Assembly: GCF_014212135.1 (NCBI RefSeq) | Contig: NZ_JACJVQ010000001.1 | Location: forward strand, 44,243 to 108,242 | DNA length: 64,000 nt | DNA from: Cohnella thailandensis | GTDB taxonomy: Bacteria; Bacillota; Bacilli; Paenibacillales; Paenibacillaceae | Direction: 5' to 3' | Notes under the pieces: model-generated | The model's input: the letters and a program-made list of their open reading frames with translations, nothing else | What the model was told of the DNA's origin: nothing | Databases searched by the model: none | Translations under genes and position numbers: made by a program | In this document: positions 37,424 through 45,870 of the stretch, piece after piece | Position numbering within the stretch: the stretch's first letter is position 1 | How the letters are laid out: the number at the start of each line of letters is the position of its first letter

Positions 37424-38611
37424 TCATAAAATCTTCATTATAGCTTCCGAGTTCAACCCATCGAAGTAATGAACATTTTCGACAAAATCCATTTTCACCA
37501 ACTGAGAAGAAATATCTTTATAGTACATACTACAGATAAAAACGCTAAGTTCGGTTTTATCTTCGGATAGAAGTGCAGAGGGTGCTAATATCGGTAGCTG
37601 CTGAAAATGATTCCCCTGGCGATTTGTGTCATTATCCACGCAGTAGGCTACTTGAATACCCAGTAATCCGCATAACTTAATGAAATTTACAGCAAATTGA
37701 CCTGTTCCGAATATAACCACCTTCTTGTTATTTTTGCGATAACGTACTCGTTCAGGCATAAGATCGGCAAGGATTTCCTTGGCAGCTTGTTCATTGTTTA
37801 CTTTAATCTTTTCAATAGCAAGTAGTATTCGATACCGAGAAATCGCATTATGGATATCTTCATGGTATGCACCTTCAAAATAATGATCAAATTGTTGTAG
37901 CATGAAGATCTTCTTATTCAAATGTAATTCCAGTTCATCATAATGCTTTAAAGACCAAATTCCTTGCGAATGAATTCGATAAACGCTCATTTCTTCATTT
38001 AAGAAACCAATAGGACCATGATGGGAATTAAGAATATGCAGAGGTCTGTCACCAATAGGCAATTCAAAATACCATTCCGGAAATTTGCGGAACAAGCCTG
38101 TTTTAAACATGACCGAGGAGGAAGGTATAAAGTAATCATTAAATAAGTCATGGATGGTTATTTGCTCAACTGTATTCGAAGATGGGGGCATAGCAGCAGT
38201 AAAACTCTTGCTCTCCTCGTTAAAAACCTTTGTTCGGTGATAAGACGACGACAATTCCGGATTTTGTTTCATAAAGTCGACTTGTTTTTGAAGCTTCTCC
38301 TTCGAACACCAATAGTCATCCCCGTCTAGTATGGCAGTATACATGCCTTGACAGCGCTCTATGATTTTCGAGAAATTCCGTTGAGCCCCTAAATTTATAG
38401 TATGATAGAAGGGCTTAATAATTTGCGGATAACTTTTATGCCACCTTTCAATGATCTCCGTAGTTCGATCGGTGGAACAATCATCCGCGATTATGAGCTC
38501 GAATGGGAAGTCCGTTTTCTGCGTGACTACACTCTCAATAGCTTGTTCAATGTACTTTAGATGGTTAAAGGTAACCATATATACACTTACGGTCGGGCCT
38601 AAGAGATTCAT
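37424..38611 (-). CDS. Family 2 glycosyltransferase with C-terminal Rossmann module
   Basis: 395 residues. The GT-A domain (about 6-230) starts VSVYMVTFNHLKYIEQAIESV and has the metal motif DGDDYW (96-101). Residues 296-395 form a separate module, VVIFGTGQFAVNFIKL then VDNDTNRQG and SMYYKDISSQL, shared with the GT2 next door and the FkbM protein. It is a paralogue of the gene at 38650. No membrane helix is seen, so it works in the cytoplasm, as flagellin glycosylation does. AGAGGA lies before the ATG. Donor and acceptor are unknown. Confidence 0.78.
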   Translation of the reverse strand: MNLLGPTVSVYMVTFNHLKYIEQAIESVVTQKTDFPFELIIADDCSTDRTTEIIERWHKSYPQIIKPFYHTINLGAQRNFSKIIERCQGMYTAILDGDDYWCSKEKLQKQVDFMKQNPELSSSYHRTKVFNEESKSFTAAMPPSSNTVEQITIHDLFNDYFIPSSSVMFKTGLFRKFPEWYFELPIGDRPLHILNSHHGPIGFLNEEMSVYRIHSQGIWSLKHYDELELHLNKKIFMLQQFDHYFEGAYHEDIHNAISRYRILLAIEKIKVNNEQAAKEILADLMPERVRYRKNNKKVVIFGTGQFAVNFIKLCGLLGIQVAYCVDNDTNRQGNHFQQLPILAPSALLSEDKTELSVFICSMYYKDISSQLVKMDFVENVHYFDGLNSEAIMKIL

Positions 38612-38649
38612 GTGAAATTCCTCTATGGTCTTTTAATTATTCGGATGTA

Positions 38650-39909
38650 TTAATTTTGAACAAGCTTTAGGATTGGTATCTCAAGCTCCATGCTGACTAA
38701 GGTTTCTTTCCCAGTCTCCATTAGTTTCTCGTAATCAAAACCATTAATAAAATGCTTATCGATTTCAAGGCCCATTTCAACAAGTTGCTCGGATATGTCT
38801 TTGTAATACATGCTTGCAATGATTATGAGAGAATCATCAAGAGACCTACTATTAATTTCATCCGGACTTATTACAGATGCTCCTTCAAATGATTCTCCCC
38901 ATTTCTTACTGTTATTATCCAAGAAGTATTCTACTTCTACATCTAAGCTTCTCAACATATTTAACACTCTTTTAGATGCTTCGCCTGTTCCAAACACGGC
39001 AATTGACTTCTTGGCGAACCGACTATGAATTGATACATTGCTCTTAAGTTTATTCATAATTTTTAAAAGTGATAGTTCTTTGCTAGAGTTTTCACCTAAA
39101 TAATAACGATAAAAATTAATTAGACTCGTCATCCTACTAAAGATGCTTTGTTGGATTAGATGATCATACTTGTACTTCGTTTCTTGATTAAACTTTAAGT
39201 AGACCTCAATGTATTTCTCCGTATTGTAAATTTGTCGCTCTTTTTTGGTTGAAGACCAAATCCCTCCTGAATGTTCCCGATACGCAGCCATATTATACCC
39301 AATGTAACCAATATTTCCGTGGTGAGCCAATAAAAGATTCAATGGAGCATCACTCATTGGCAGATTCTCAAACCATTTCGGTATTTCTACTACCACATGG
39401 TTCCGAAACATAATCGAAGATGTTGGAATGAAATTCGAGAATATTAAGCTATTCACGGTTAATTTTTCTTTGCGATAGCGTTCTGTCGAATGTGTCTCAT
39501 AAGGTTCAAACTCCCCTGTTTCTGAAAATACTGTCCTGGGATGCCAACAGATCGTACAATCCGAATTTTTCTCTAAAAAATCCACTTGTCTTTGTAATTT
39601 TAAAGAATGTGTCCAAAAATCATCACCATCAAGAATGGCAACATATTTACCAGAGCATAATTTTGTTATATTAGTGAAGTTTTTCTGCGCTCCGACATTC
39701 ACTTTATTTATATTCGCTTTAATTTTATGAGGGTATTTCTCTGCATACTCTTGGATGATTCGTGCAGTTCCGTCAGTAGAGCAATCTTCGCAAATTACCA
39801 GCTCGTAATTGAAATCCGTCTCCTGTTCGAGGACACTCTCTATTGCCTCTCTTATAAACCTCTCATGGTTGTATGTAACCATAAAAACAGAAACCATAGG
39901 ATTACCCAT
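38650..39909 (-). CDS. Family 2 glycosyltransferase with C-terminal Rossmann module
   Basis: 419 residues. GT-A domain about 5-230 with VSVFMVTYNHERFIREAIESV and metal motif DGDDFW (94-99); Rossmann module about 300-400 (IAVFGTGEASKRVL, DNNSKKWG, SMYYKDISEQL). It is a tandem paralogue of the 37424 protein, and the two probably add successive sugars. The ATG overlaps the end of the aminotransferase gene upstream by 8 bases, with AAGGAAGG as ribosome site, so they are coupled. Strongly AT-rich compared with the flanking core genes. Confidence 0.78.
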   Translation of the reverse strand: MGNPMVSVFMVTYNHERFIREAIESVLEQETDFNYELVICEDCSTDGTARIIQEYAEKYPHKIKANINKVNVGAQKNFTNITKLCSGKYVAILDGDDFWTHSLKLQRQVDFLEKNSDCTICWHPRTVFSETGEFEPYETHSTERYRKEKLTVNSLIFSNFIPTSSIMFRNHVVVEIPKWFENLPMSDAPLNLLLAHHGNIGYIGYNMAAYREHSGGIWSSTKKERQIYNTEKYIEVYLKFNQETKYKYDHLIQQSIFSRMTSLINFYRYYLGENSSKELSLLKIMNKLKSNVSIHSRFAKKSIAVFGTGEASKRVLNMLRSLDVEVEYFLDNNSKKWGESFEGASVISPDEINSRSLDDSLIIIASMYYKDISEQLVEMGLEIDKHFINGFDYEKLMETGKETLVSMELEIPILKLVQN

Positions 39910-41050
39910 CTACGATTACCTTCCTTAATATGTGAGAAATGGATTCGGCACCATTATTCTCTAACAAACTCCCGTAAAAGGGAAGACATAAAACTTCTTT
40001 CGATGCTTGCTTTGCTACCGGTAGATTCGCTACCGCAGAAGAAGGCAAATCTCTATAACATTCAAAATCACTGCACAACGGGTAAAAATATCTTCTTGTG
40101 AAAACATTATAATTCTTGAATTTATGATATACTTCATCCCGAGTTCTTCCGCATCTCTCGGCATCAATTCTTATCGCAAAGTATTGATAGCTAGAATGTA
40201 CACTCTCATCTGATGTATTTACTATCTCTACCCCATCGAGACGATCCACGACTTCCTTATAAATATCGAATACTTTCATTCTTTTTTTCTGCTCTTCCTC
40301 AACCATATCTAATACCAACAACCCTACCGCACTTTGGACCTCATTTAATTTTGCATTAAATCCCGCCATAACTACTTCTTCTTCGTTTTTTATTCCGAAA
40401 TTTTTAATCAAGTTAAGCTTATCCATCAATTGTTCATCTTTATAGCATAAGGCTCCGCCCTCTATGGTATTGAACAACTTGGTGGCATGGAAGCTGAACA
40501 TTGTCATATCACCAAAATTTCCAATTCCTATTCCATCTATCGTTGTCCCGAATGCGTGTGCAGCATCATAGATGACCTTTAAGTTATACTTATCTGCAAT
40601 TTCTTGTATTTTCACGACGTCACATGGATTACCATAGACATGTACCCCCATTATCGCCGAGGTTCTCGGAGTAATCATTTCTTCAATTCTTGCTGGATTA
40701 ATGGTTAGATCTACTGGATTAATATCGCAAAATACGGGAGTCAGATTGTTCCATACTAGGGAATGGGGCGTCGCTGCGAAAGTAAACGGAGTTGTTATAA
40801 CTTCACCCTCTAAGTCCAATGCCCTTGACGCCGCCATCAGTGCTAATGTTCCATTGCTAAAAAGTGTAGTATTGGATACCTTCAAAAATTCTGTAATTCT
40901 TTCATTCAATAAACGATGTTGCGGCCCCATGTTGGCCACATACTTAGATGCCCATATCTCGGATAACTTCTCATGAAGTTGATTCAAATCAGGAAGTACC
41001 GGCTCAAATACATATACCGGCTTTTCAAACTTTGTTATTGATAGTTGCAT
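39902..41050 (-). CDS. DegT/DnrJ/EryC1 sugar aminotransferase
   Basis: 382 residues, PLP-dependent. The cofactor lysine is in FSFHATKLFNTIEGG and the phosphate-binding SNGTLALMAASRAL lies near 60-75. It resembles enzymes that make 4-amino-4,6-dideoxy-sugars on dTDP (VioA/WecE type), a reading that fits rfbA in the same cluster; a 3-aminosugar enzyme is also possible. It differs from the PseC-like enzyme at the end of the island, so the cluster makes at least two amino sugars. It overlaps the GT2 gene by 8 bases. Confidence 0.78.
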   Translation of the reverse strand: MQLSITKFEKPVYVFEPVLPDLNQLHEKLSEIWASKYVANMGPQHRLLNERITEFLKVSNTTLFSNGTLALMAASRALDLEGEVITTPFTFAATPHSLVWNNLTPVFCDINPVDLTINPARIEEMITPRTSAIMGVHVYGNPCDVVKIQEIADKYNLKVIYDAAHAFGTTIDGIGIGNFGDMTMFSFHATKLFNTIEGGALCYKDEQLMDKLNLIKNFGIKNEEEVVMAGFNAKLNEVQSAVGLLVLDMVEEEQKKRMKVFDIYKEVVDRLDGVEIVNTSDESVHSSYQYFAIRIDAERCGRTRDEVYHKFKNYNVFTRRYFYPLCSDFECYRDLPSSAVANLPVAKQASKEVLCLPFYGSLLENNGAESISHILRKVIVDG

Positions 41051-41069
41051 TGTTCCAGCTCCATTCTAG

Positions 41070-42350
41070 TTAGTTTCTCCACTCTAGCAATGATTCAATT
41101 GCGCTCACTTCAAACACCGGAATCTTTAGCTCGTAAGAAACTTGCTTCCTTTCAGAGAATGCATCATCTATAAAGATTGCAGGAAATCGAGTAATATGAT
41201 CGCATTTGCGATCTTCGCTTTTCAACCAAATAACGGTATTGAACAAATGGTCTATTTTAAACTTTCTAAGCGAATCGTAAATATCCCCACGGTGTTTTGA
41301 AATTAAATGAATTTGTTTCCCCTTGTTCATGCATTGGTAAATAAAAGCAATCGCTAAAGAATTTACTTTGTTATCGATAATTATTGTATCGTCCAAATCT
41401 ATGTAAACGTGTTGATATTCTACACCCAATTCATATCGATTGAACAAGGAACGGTCAAGTCTGATCTCAAATTTTTGATTTATGATTTCTATCGGAAACT
41501 TTAGTTGATTGAATAAACTAAGCAGAGGGATATTTACTCCTTGATTTCTATAAAGCCCCATTCCGCCAGCTATTCTCGGGGCTATCTCCATTAACACAAG
41601 TTCCCCATTACTACGTTCTTTAACTTGAAAGAACCACGCTCCATTTAGCGATAGCTTGGAATTAATGGTTTCTGCAATTTCAATAAATCTCAATTGTTCG
41701 ACCGGGAAAGTCTCTACGCTAATTCCGTTTGAAATTCTATTTCTAACACGGGCTCCGACAAATTTTAATTCCCCCGTATGATCCGAGAAGCAGTCTATTG
41801 TATATTCTGGGCCGGGGAGATACTCCAGAATAAGAAGATCCGATTGTTGATTATAATAAAAATCCAGTTCTGCTCGGGTGTTAACCTTTTGCGTTCCTTT
41901 TGATCCTTGCCCGACGTCCGGTTTAAGGAACAATGGAAACTTGAGATCCGGATTATCTATAGAGAATTCAAGAGGTACATTTACGATCCCTTTGAAATAC
42001 TTATAGGTTTCCCCTTTAGAACGACATATTCTACAAGATTCATAGGGAGATGTAATGACTTTGGCATTGATTTTAGCCTGATGTTGTGCCATAAATACCA
42101 CAACACTATCATGCGCTGGGTAGATAAAATCGATTTCATTCTGATCAATAATTTCATTAATACTATCAATAAAATTAGGATCATTTATAAAAGGAACGTC
42201 CTCAATATAATTCTCAAATACAAACTTGCCGTGGTTGGAAGATACGCTTGAAGCTCCAAACATTCGAACATGAATGGAATGGCTCAACGCTCTATTGATC
42301 TCAAGTGCGATTTCTGAACCGCAAGGAAATATTAGTACATTTTTTTTCAA
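41070..42350 (-). CDS. ATP-grasp / HAD phosphatase fusion
   Basis: 426 residues. An N-terminal Rossmann part (KNVLIFPCGSEIALEINRAL) leads into an ATP-grasp core (about 100-300; FPLFLKPDVGQGSKGTQ for ATP, and LMEIAPRIAGG for metal). Residues 312-426 form a HAD domain with motif I DLDDT (318-322), Ser351-Lys352 and motif III IDD (394-396). A ligase fused to a phosphatase-like domain is uncommon and suggests a ligase plus removal of a phosphate in one route. The start seems to be TTG with GGAGG 6 bases upstream. It lies beside the aldolase and CDP-alcohol genes. Confidence 0.72.
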   Translation of the reverse strand: MKKNVLIFPCGSEIALEINRALSHSIHVRMFGASSVSSNHGKFVFENYIEDVPFINDPNFIDSINEIIDQNEIDFIYPAHDSVVVFMAQHQAKINAKVITSPYESCRICRSKGETYKYFKGIVNVPLEFSIDNPDLKFPLFLKPDVGQGSKGTQKVNTRAELDFYYNQQSDLLILEYLPGPEYTIDCFSDHTGELKFVGARVRNRISNGISVETFPVEQLRFIEIAETINSKLSLNGAWFFQVKERSNGELVLMEIAPRIAGGMGLYRNQGVNIPLLSLFNQLKFPIEIINQKFEIRLDRSLFNRYELGVEYQHVYIDLDDTIIIDNKVNSLAIAFIYQCMNKGKQIHLISKHRGDIYDSLRKFKIDHLFNTVIWLKSEDRKCDHITRFPAIFIDDAFSERKQVSYELKIPVFEVSAIESLLEWRN

Positions 42351-42382
42351 GATTCCCCTCCCCTTCTCGCGCGCATTTTGAG

Positions 42383-43234
42383 TTAGTATTTCCCATCACA
42401 ACCGCACATTCGAATACTCTCTTTTACTTTTGACTTTAATGCTTCTCTCGCAGGTACCAAATAACGACGAGGGTCGTTCTCTGCTTCATATTGGCGGAAA
42501 TAATTCCTTAGTGCTTCCGAGTATACATTTCTGATTTCCGTGGCTATATTCATTTTGCTCATTCCTAGAGAAATCGCACGTTTAACTTGAGCTTCTGGAA
42601 TACCCGAACCGCCGTGCAGGACTAGAGGAATTGATACCATGCTTGCAATTCTTTCTATTCGTTCAAAGTCAATATTCGGTTCTTGTTTATATATTCCATG
42701 TGCCGTTCCAACAGCGGGGGCTAATGAGTCTACCCTAGTTGCTTCTACAAATTCTAAGCACTCATCCGGGTCGGCCAATCTCATTTCTTTCTCGCTAACG
42801 ATTATATTGTCTTCAGTTCCGACAATTTTACCCAATTCTGCTTCTACATGTACTTTGTATTTTTGGGCGAAATTAACTACCTGCTTGGTTCGAGAAATAT
42901 TCTCCTCCAATGAGAAATGGGAAGCATCTATCATCACCGAAGTATAACCTGCACGGATACAATCAGATATGATTGTAAAATCACTACAATGATCAAGGTG
43001 CAGGGCAATCGGTAGCTCGTTTACCTCTGCTGCAGCACGAACATGGGCAACAATGTAGTTTGCCCCTAATTGTTTTACCGTTCCCACTGATGTTTGAATA
43101 ATGACAGGCGCTCTTAACTCTTGAGCTGCCTCAATTACCCCTTGTAGCATTTCGAAAGTGTAGACATTGAAGGCTGAAATACAATAGTTTTGCGCCTTTG
43201 CTTTTTGTAGCATTTCTGTGGATGACAAGAGCAT
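42383..43234 (-). CDS. Class II fructose/tagatose-bisphosphate-type aldolase
   Basis: 283 residues from the ATG at 43234 (GGAGG 9 bases upstream; a GTG one codon earlier is possible). Zinc ligands are visible: HLDHC, VEAELG, GTAHG and LHGGSG. The family (FbaA/GatY/KbaY/IolJ) splits or forms ketose 1-phosphates or bisphosphates with dihydroxyacetone phosphate. It is not in a glycolytic context but stands next to a CDP-alcohol phosphatidyltransferase, a nucleotidyltransferase, a polyol-type dehydrogenase and a sugar kinase, so its job is probably to make the carbon skeleton of the activated alcohol. Confidence 0.85.
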   Translation of the reverse strand: MLLSSTEMLQKAKAQNYCISAFNVYTFEMLQGVIEAAQELRAPVIIQTSVGTVKQLGANYIVAHVRAAAEVNELPIALHLDHCSDFTIISDCIRAGYTSVMIDASHFSLEENISRTKQVVNFAQKYKVHVEAELGKIVGTEDNIIVSEKEMRLADPDECLEFVEATRVDSLAPAVGTAHGIYKQEPNIDFERIERIASMVSIPLVLHGGSGIPEAQVKRAISLGMSKMNIATEIRNVYSEALRNYFRQYEAENDPRRYLVPAREALKSKVKESIRMCGCDGKY

Positions 43235-43247
43235 CACAAAGTCCCTC

Positions 43248-43928
43248 CTACTGAAGCCCTATGGCTCTGGACTTCAAACATTCCCAAACCCTGTAAATCC
43301 AATCGATATTTTTTCCAACAATAACTACGTAAATCAAAATTTCGATATTATTAATCAAAGCAAATATTGATATTAGAATATAGATTAAAAAAATATCAAA
43401 CGCAGGAATAATGCCTTTAGACATAACCCACTTCTTCCAAGGCGAACGAACTATTGCATGAGTGCGCAAGAAGGGAAGAATAAAGAAATGTACAATGAAT
43501 ATATCCAAGTATATTGTTCCAACAAATACGACTTTTAAAAGACTATGAACATCTGCCACATAAGCAAGAGAAACGAACAATAAAAGACGAACTACTTGAT
43601 CGACGAGTTTATCTAATTTAGCTCCGAGAGGAGTACACTTATTTGTTAAACGCGCTAAATTTCCATCAACGCAATCTAATATATAGTGAAGTTGCAACAA
43701 AACAGCACCTAGAGCAAGCTCATTCACGCCAAAACAAAGCGAGGCTGTAACCCCTAGAATACCGGCAACGATAGTAACAAAATTGGGAGAAAGCTTAAGG
43801 TCATAAGCAATCTTAGTAAAGAACGGATCAATAAGATGAGCATAATACCGGTTGGCAATATACTCGTGAGGCCTTCTCTGTTGCACAATATACTTGCTTC
43901 GAAATCTTCGATACTGATCAACTAACAT
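43248..43928 (-). CDS. CDP-alcohol phosphatidyltransferase family membrane enzyme
   Basis: 226 residues with about six membrane helices. The complete family motif D-x2-DG-x2-AR-x8-G-x3-D-x3-D is at Asp85, Asp88-Gly89, Ala92-Arg93, Gly102, Asp106 and Asp110, so it should be active. These enzymes move a phospho-alcohol from a CDP-donor to a hydroxyl acceptor on the cytoplasmic side of the membrane. The nucleotidyltransferase encoded just before it is the likely source of the CDP-alcohol. Separate but adjacent genes recall the fused cytidylyltransferase/synthase that makes di-myo-inositol phosphate in thermophiles. The acceptor could be lipid or a glycan. Confidence 0.85.
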   Translation of the reverse strand: MLVDQYRRFRSKYIVQQRRPHEYIANRYYAHLIDPFFTKIAYDLKLSPNFVTIVAGILGVTASLCFGVNELALGAVLLQLHYILDCVDGNLARLTNKCTPLGAKLDKLVDQVVRLLLFVSLAYVADVHSLLKVVFVGTIYLDIFIVHFFILPFLRTHAIVRSPWKKWVMSKGIIPAFDIFLIYILISIFALINNIEILIYVVIVGKNIDWIYRVWECLKSRAIGLQ

Positions 43929-43973
43929 CAGCGACCCTCACACTCTTTCTAAGATCGGGAATCTGTCAATCTG

Positions 43974-44708
43974 TTATTCGAACAACTGACTCAATGAACT
44001 TTGTTTAAAGGACTGTACAGCCTTATTATAATCTTCGACGAAATCGATCTCGTTCCAATATTCGCCCGTAATATCGGCTATAGCAAACAATTCTTTCTGC
44101 TCGTTGATTAAATCTTGAAGCGCCACTTCAAAGAAAGCCTTAAGATTTTGGTCCTGCATTTGCTTCCTTGTTGCTTCCTTTAGTACGGGCAATGCTCGGT
44201 TACTGATCTTGGCAACCCCGATAAACTCGCCCAACGCTTCTTCTGCAGTCATCGTTTTGTTAATAAAATTAATTTTGCCATTTTGGTCAAGGGATACCTT
44301 CATTTCCTCTTCGCCGCATCGCTTAATGTCTACTGGCAAAATAATATCCCCTTTGGTTTCTTGAATACGATTAATGATCGAAAGGTCAAAGATGGTATCA
44401 GCATGCGAATAAAAGAAATCGCCTTTCAAATATTCCATCCCCATCCAGAACGAAGCTAATACATTAGAGAACTCATAGAACGGATTATAAACAGTTTTGA
44501 TATATGGAATATCTTTAACGTGACTTTCGATAAGATCGCTTCTATAACCGGTTACAATGATGACTTCTTCGATCTCTAGTCTTTTGTAAATAGCTAGTTG
44601 GTAATCAAGCAGCTTGTGTCCGTTAATCTCAACAAACGACTTGGGCCGGTTCACATTCATCGGAGCAAGTCTCGATCCCTTGCCAGCCGCCATGATGATA
44701 GCCTGCAT
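43974..44708 (-). CDS. MobA/LicC-like nucleotidyltransferase
   Basis: 244 residues. The N-terminal AIIMAAGKGSRLAPMNVNRPKSFVEINGHKLL (residues 3-34) is the nucleotide loop and substrate lysine region; SHADTIFD carries the metal aspartate. LicC (phosphocholine) and IPCT (inositol 1-phosphate) cytidylyltransferases look alike. With a CDP-alcohol phosphatidyltransferase gene 45 bases downstream it is expected to make a CDP-alcohol. The phosphorylated substrate likely comes from the dehydrogenase and kinase encoded upstream. It is not a second RmlA. Confidence 0.8.
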   Translation of the reverse strand: MQAIIMAAGKGSRLAPMNVNRPKSFVEINGHKLLDYQLAIYKRLEIEEVIIVTGYRSDLIESHVKDIPYIKTVYNPFYEFSNVLASFWMGMEYLKGDFFYSHADTIFDLSIINRIQETKGDIILPVDIKRCGEEEMKVSLDQNGKINFINKTMTAEEALGEFIGVAKISNRALPVLKEATRKQMQDQNLKAFFEVALQDLINEQKELFAIADITGEYWNEIDFVEDYNKAVQSFKQSSLSQLFE

Positions 44709-44721
44709 TCTTTAGCTCTCC

Positions 44722-45858
44722 TTATAATGATTTTCGATATATCAGTTCAGCAATATCCTTGATACCGCCAATTGGATCATTTGTTAAGGAACCTCTTAAT
44801 TTACCGAGCATAACGGGGATATCTTTCTCGTAGATCCCCAAATCCTTCAGTCTAAGGTCAAGTCTTAAATCCGACATAAATTGAATAATATATTTATATA
44901 ATTGCTCTTCGGCCAATGTATCATCATCATCAAAGTTAAGCTGCAAAGCTAATTCTCTTAGCCCCGCTCTATCGTAGTACAGATATAGTTCTAACCAGGC
45001 TGGATATAGGGCCGCTAACCCTCTTGGGTGACTCGTATCTGTAAGCGCACCTATCGGATATTGCAAACGATGAGGCAAGCAGGTTGATGAATTAGCCAGA
45101 TTGATGCCCATAATAAGACTCGCGTAAGATAGTTCTCTCCTTGCTGCTTGATTTGAAAGATCGATCGCTAACAGAGGTAAATAATGAAATACTTTCTTAC
45201 AAGCTTGTATAGACTGGAACTTTGTTAACTGGGAGGATTTGCGAGATAAAAAAGTTTCAATAGCATGAGTCATTATGTCAAATCCTGTTTCAATCGTTAA
45301 CTGAAGCGGAGCTGTATAGGTTAACTCCGGATCCACAATCGCTATATCCGCAAGTAAAACTTCGCCTCTTAGCCCATCTTTTACACCACTTTTCTCATCG
45401 GTCACGATGGCTCCCATGCTTAACTCCGAGCCTGTTCCAGCTGTTGTAGGAATCTGAATTAACCCTAACCTTCGTTGAGTTAAATCTTTAGCTCCGTTTA
45501 ATACTTCTTCCGTGAATCCATTTACGTAATACATCGCTGCTGTAGCTTTAGCAGCATCTAATACACTGCCTCCGCCCAAGCCAATTAGGATTTCAACTTC
45601 GTTTTCTTTTGCTACTCTTACTGCCGTATCAATTTCACTTACTTTGGGGTTAGGACTAATATTATTAAACACGAAACACTTAATTCGATGGGCCTCCAAT
45701 TCTTTTAATATTTTTGTTAGATGGCCGAATCGAATAGCAGATTGTTTTCCGGTCAATATTAGTACTTTCTTATTTTCCGGAATAATTCTCTTTAAGTGAC
45801 GAATACTCTTCTCTCCAAAAATTATTTCCGTATTTACATAAAGGCGAGACCCTCCCAT
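44722..45858 (-). CDS. Iron-containing alcohol dehydrogenase
   Basis: 378 residues from the ATG at 45858 (AGGGG 9 bases upstream). Family III dehydrogenase: NAD(P) loop GLGGGSVLDAAK, TTAGTGSE, and metal ligands in FDIMTHAIE, CLPHRL and DTSHPRG. The family includes glycerol-1-phosphate, phosphonoacetaldehyde and many polyol dehydrogenases. Here it lies between a sugar kinase and a nucleotidyltransferase, so the likely step is reduction of a phosphorylated ketone or aldehyde to an alcohol before cytidylylation. No phosphonate mutase (PepM) is in the cluster, which argues against a phosphonate product. Confidence 0.83.
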   Translation of the reverse strand: MGGSRLYVNTEIIFGEKSIRHLKRIIPENKKVLILTGKQSAIRFGHLTKILKELEAHRIKCFVFNNISPNPKVSEIDTAVRVAKENEVEILIGLGGGSVLDAAKATAAMYYVNGFTEEVLNGAKDLTQRRLGLIQIPTTAGTGSELSMGAIVTDEKSGVKDGLRGEVLLADIAIVDPELTYTAPLQLTIETGFDIMTHAIETFLSRKSSQLTKFQSIQACKKVFHYLPLLAIDLSNQAARRELSYASLIMGINLANSSTCLPHRLQYPIGALTDTSHPRGLAALYPAWLELYLYYDRAGLRELALQLNFDDDDTLAEEQLYKYIIQFMSDLRLDLRLKDLGIYEKDIPVMLGKLRGSLTNDPIGGIKDIAELIYRKSL

Positions 45859-45870
45859 TTCGTACATCCC

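Noticed and set aside
44722..45858. Phosphonate pathway reading of the iron alcohol dehydrogenase and nucleotidyltransferase
   Set aside because: Such genes occur in phosphonate clusters, but no phosphoenolpyruvate mutase or phosphonopyruvate decarboxylase is present, and a sugar kinase and aldolase are.
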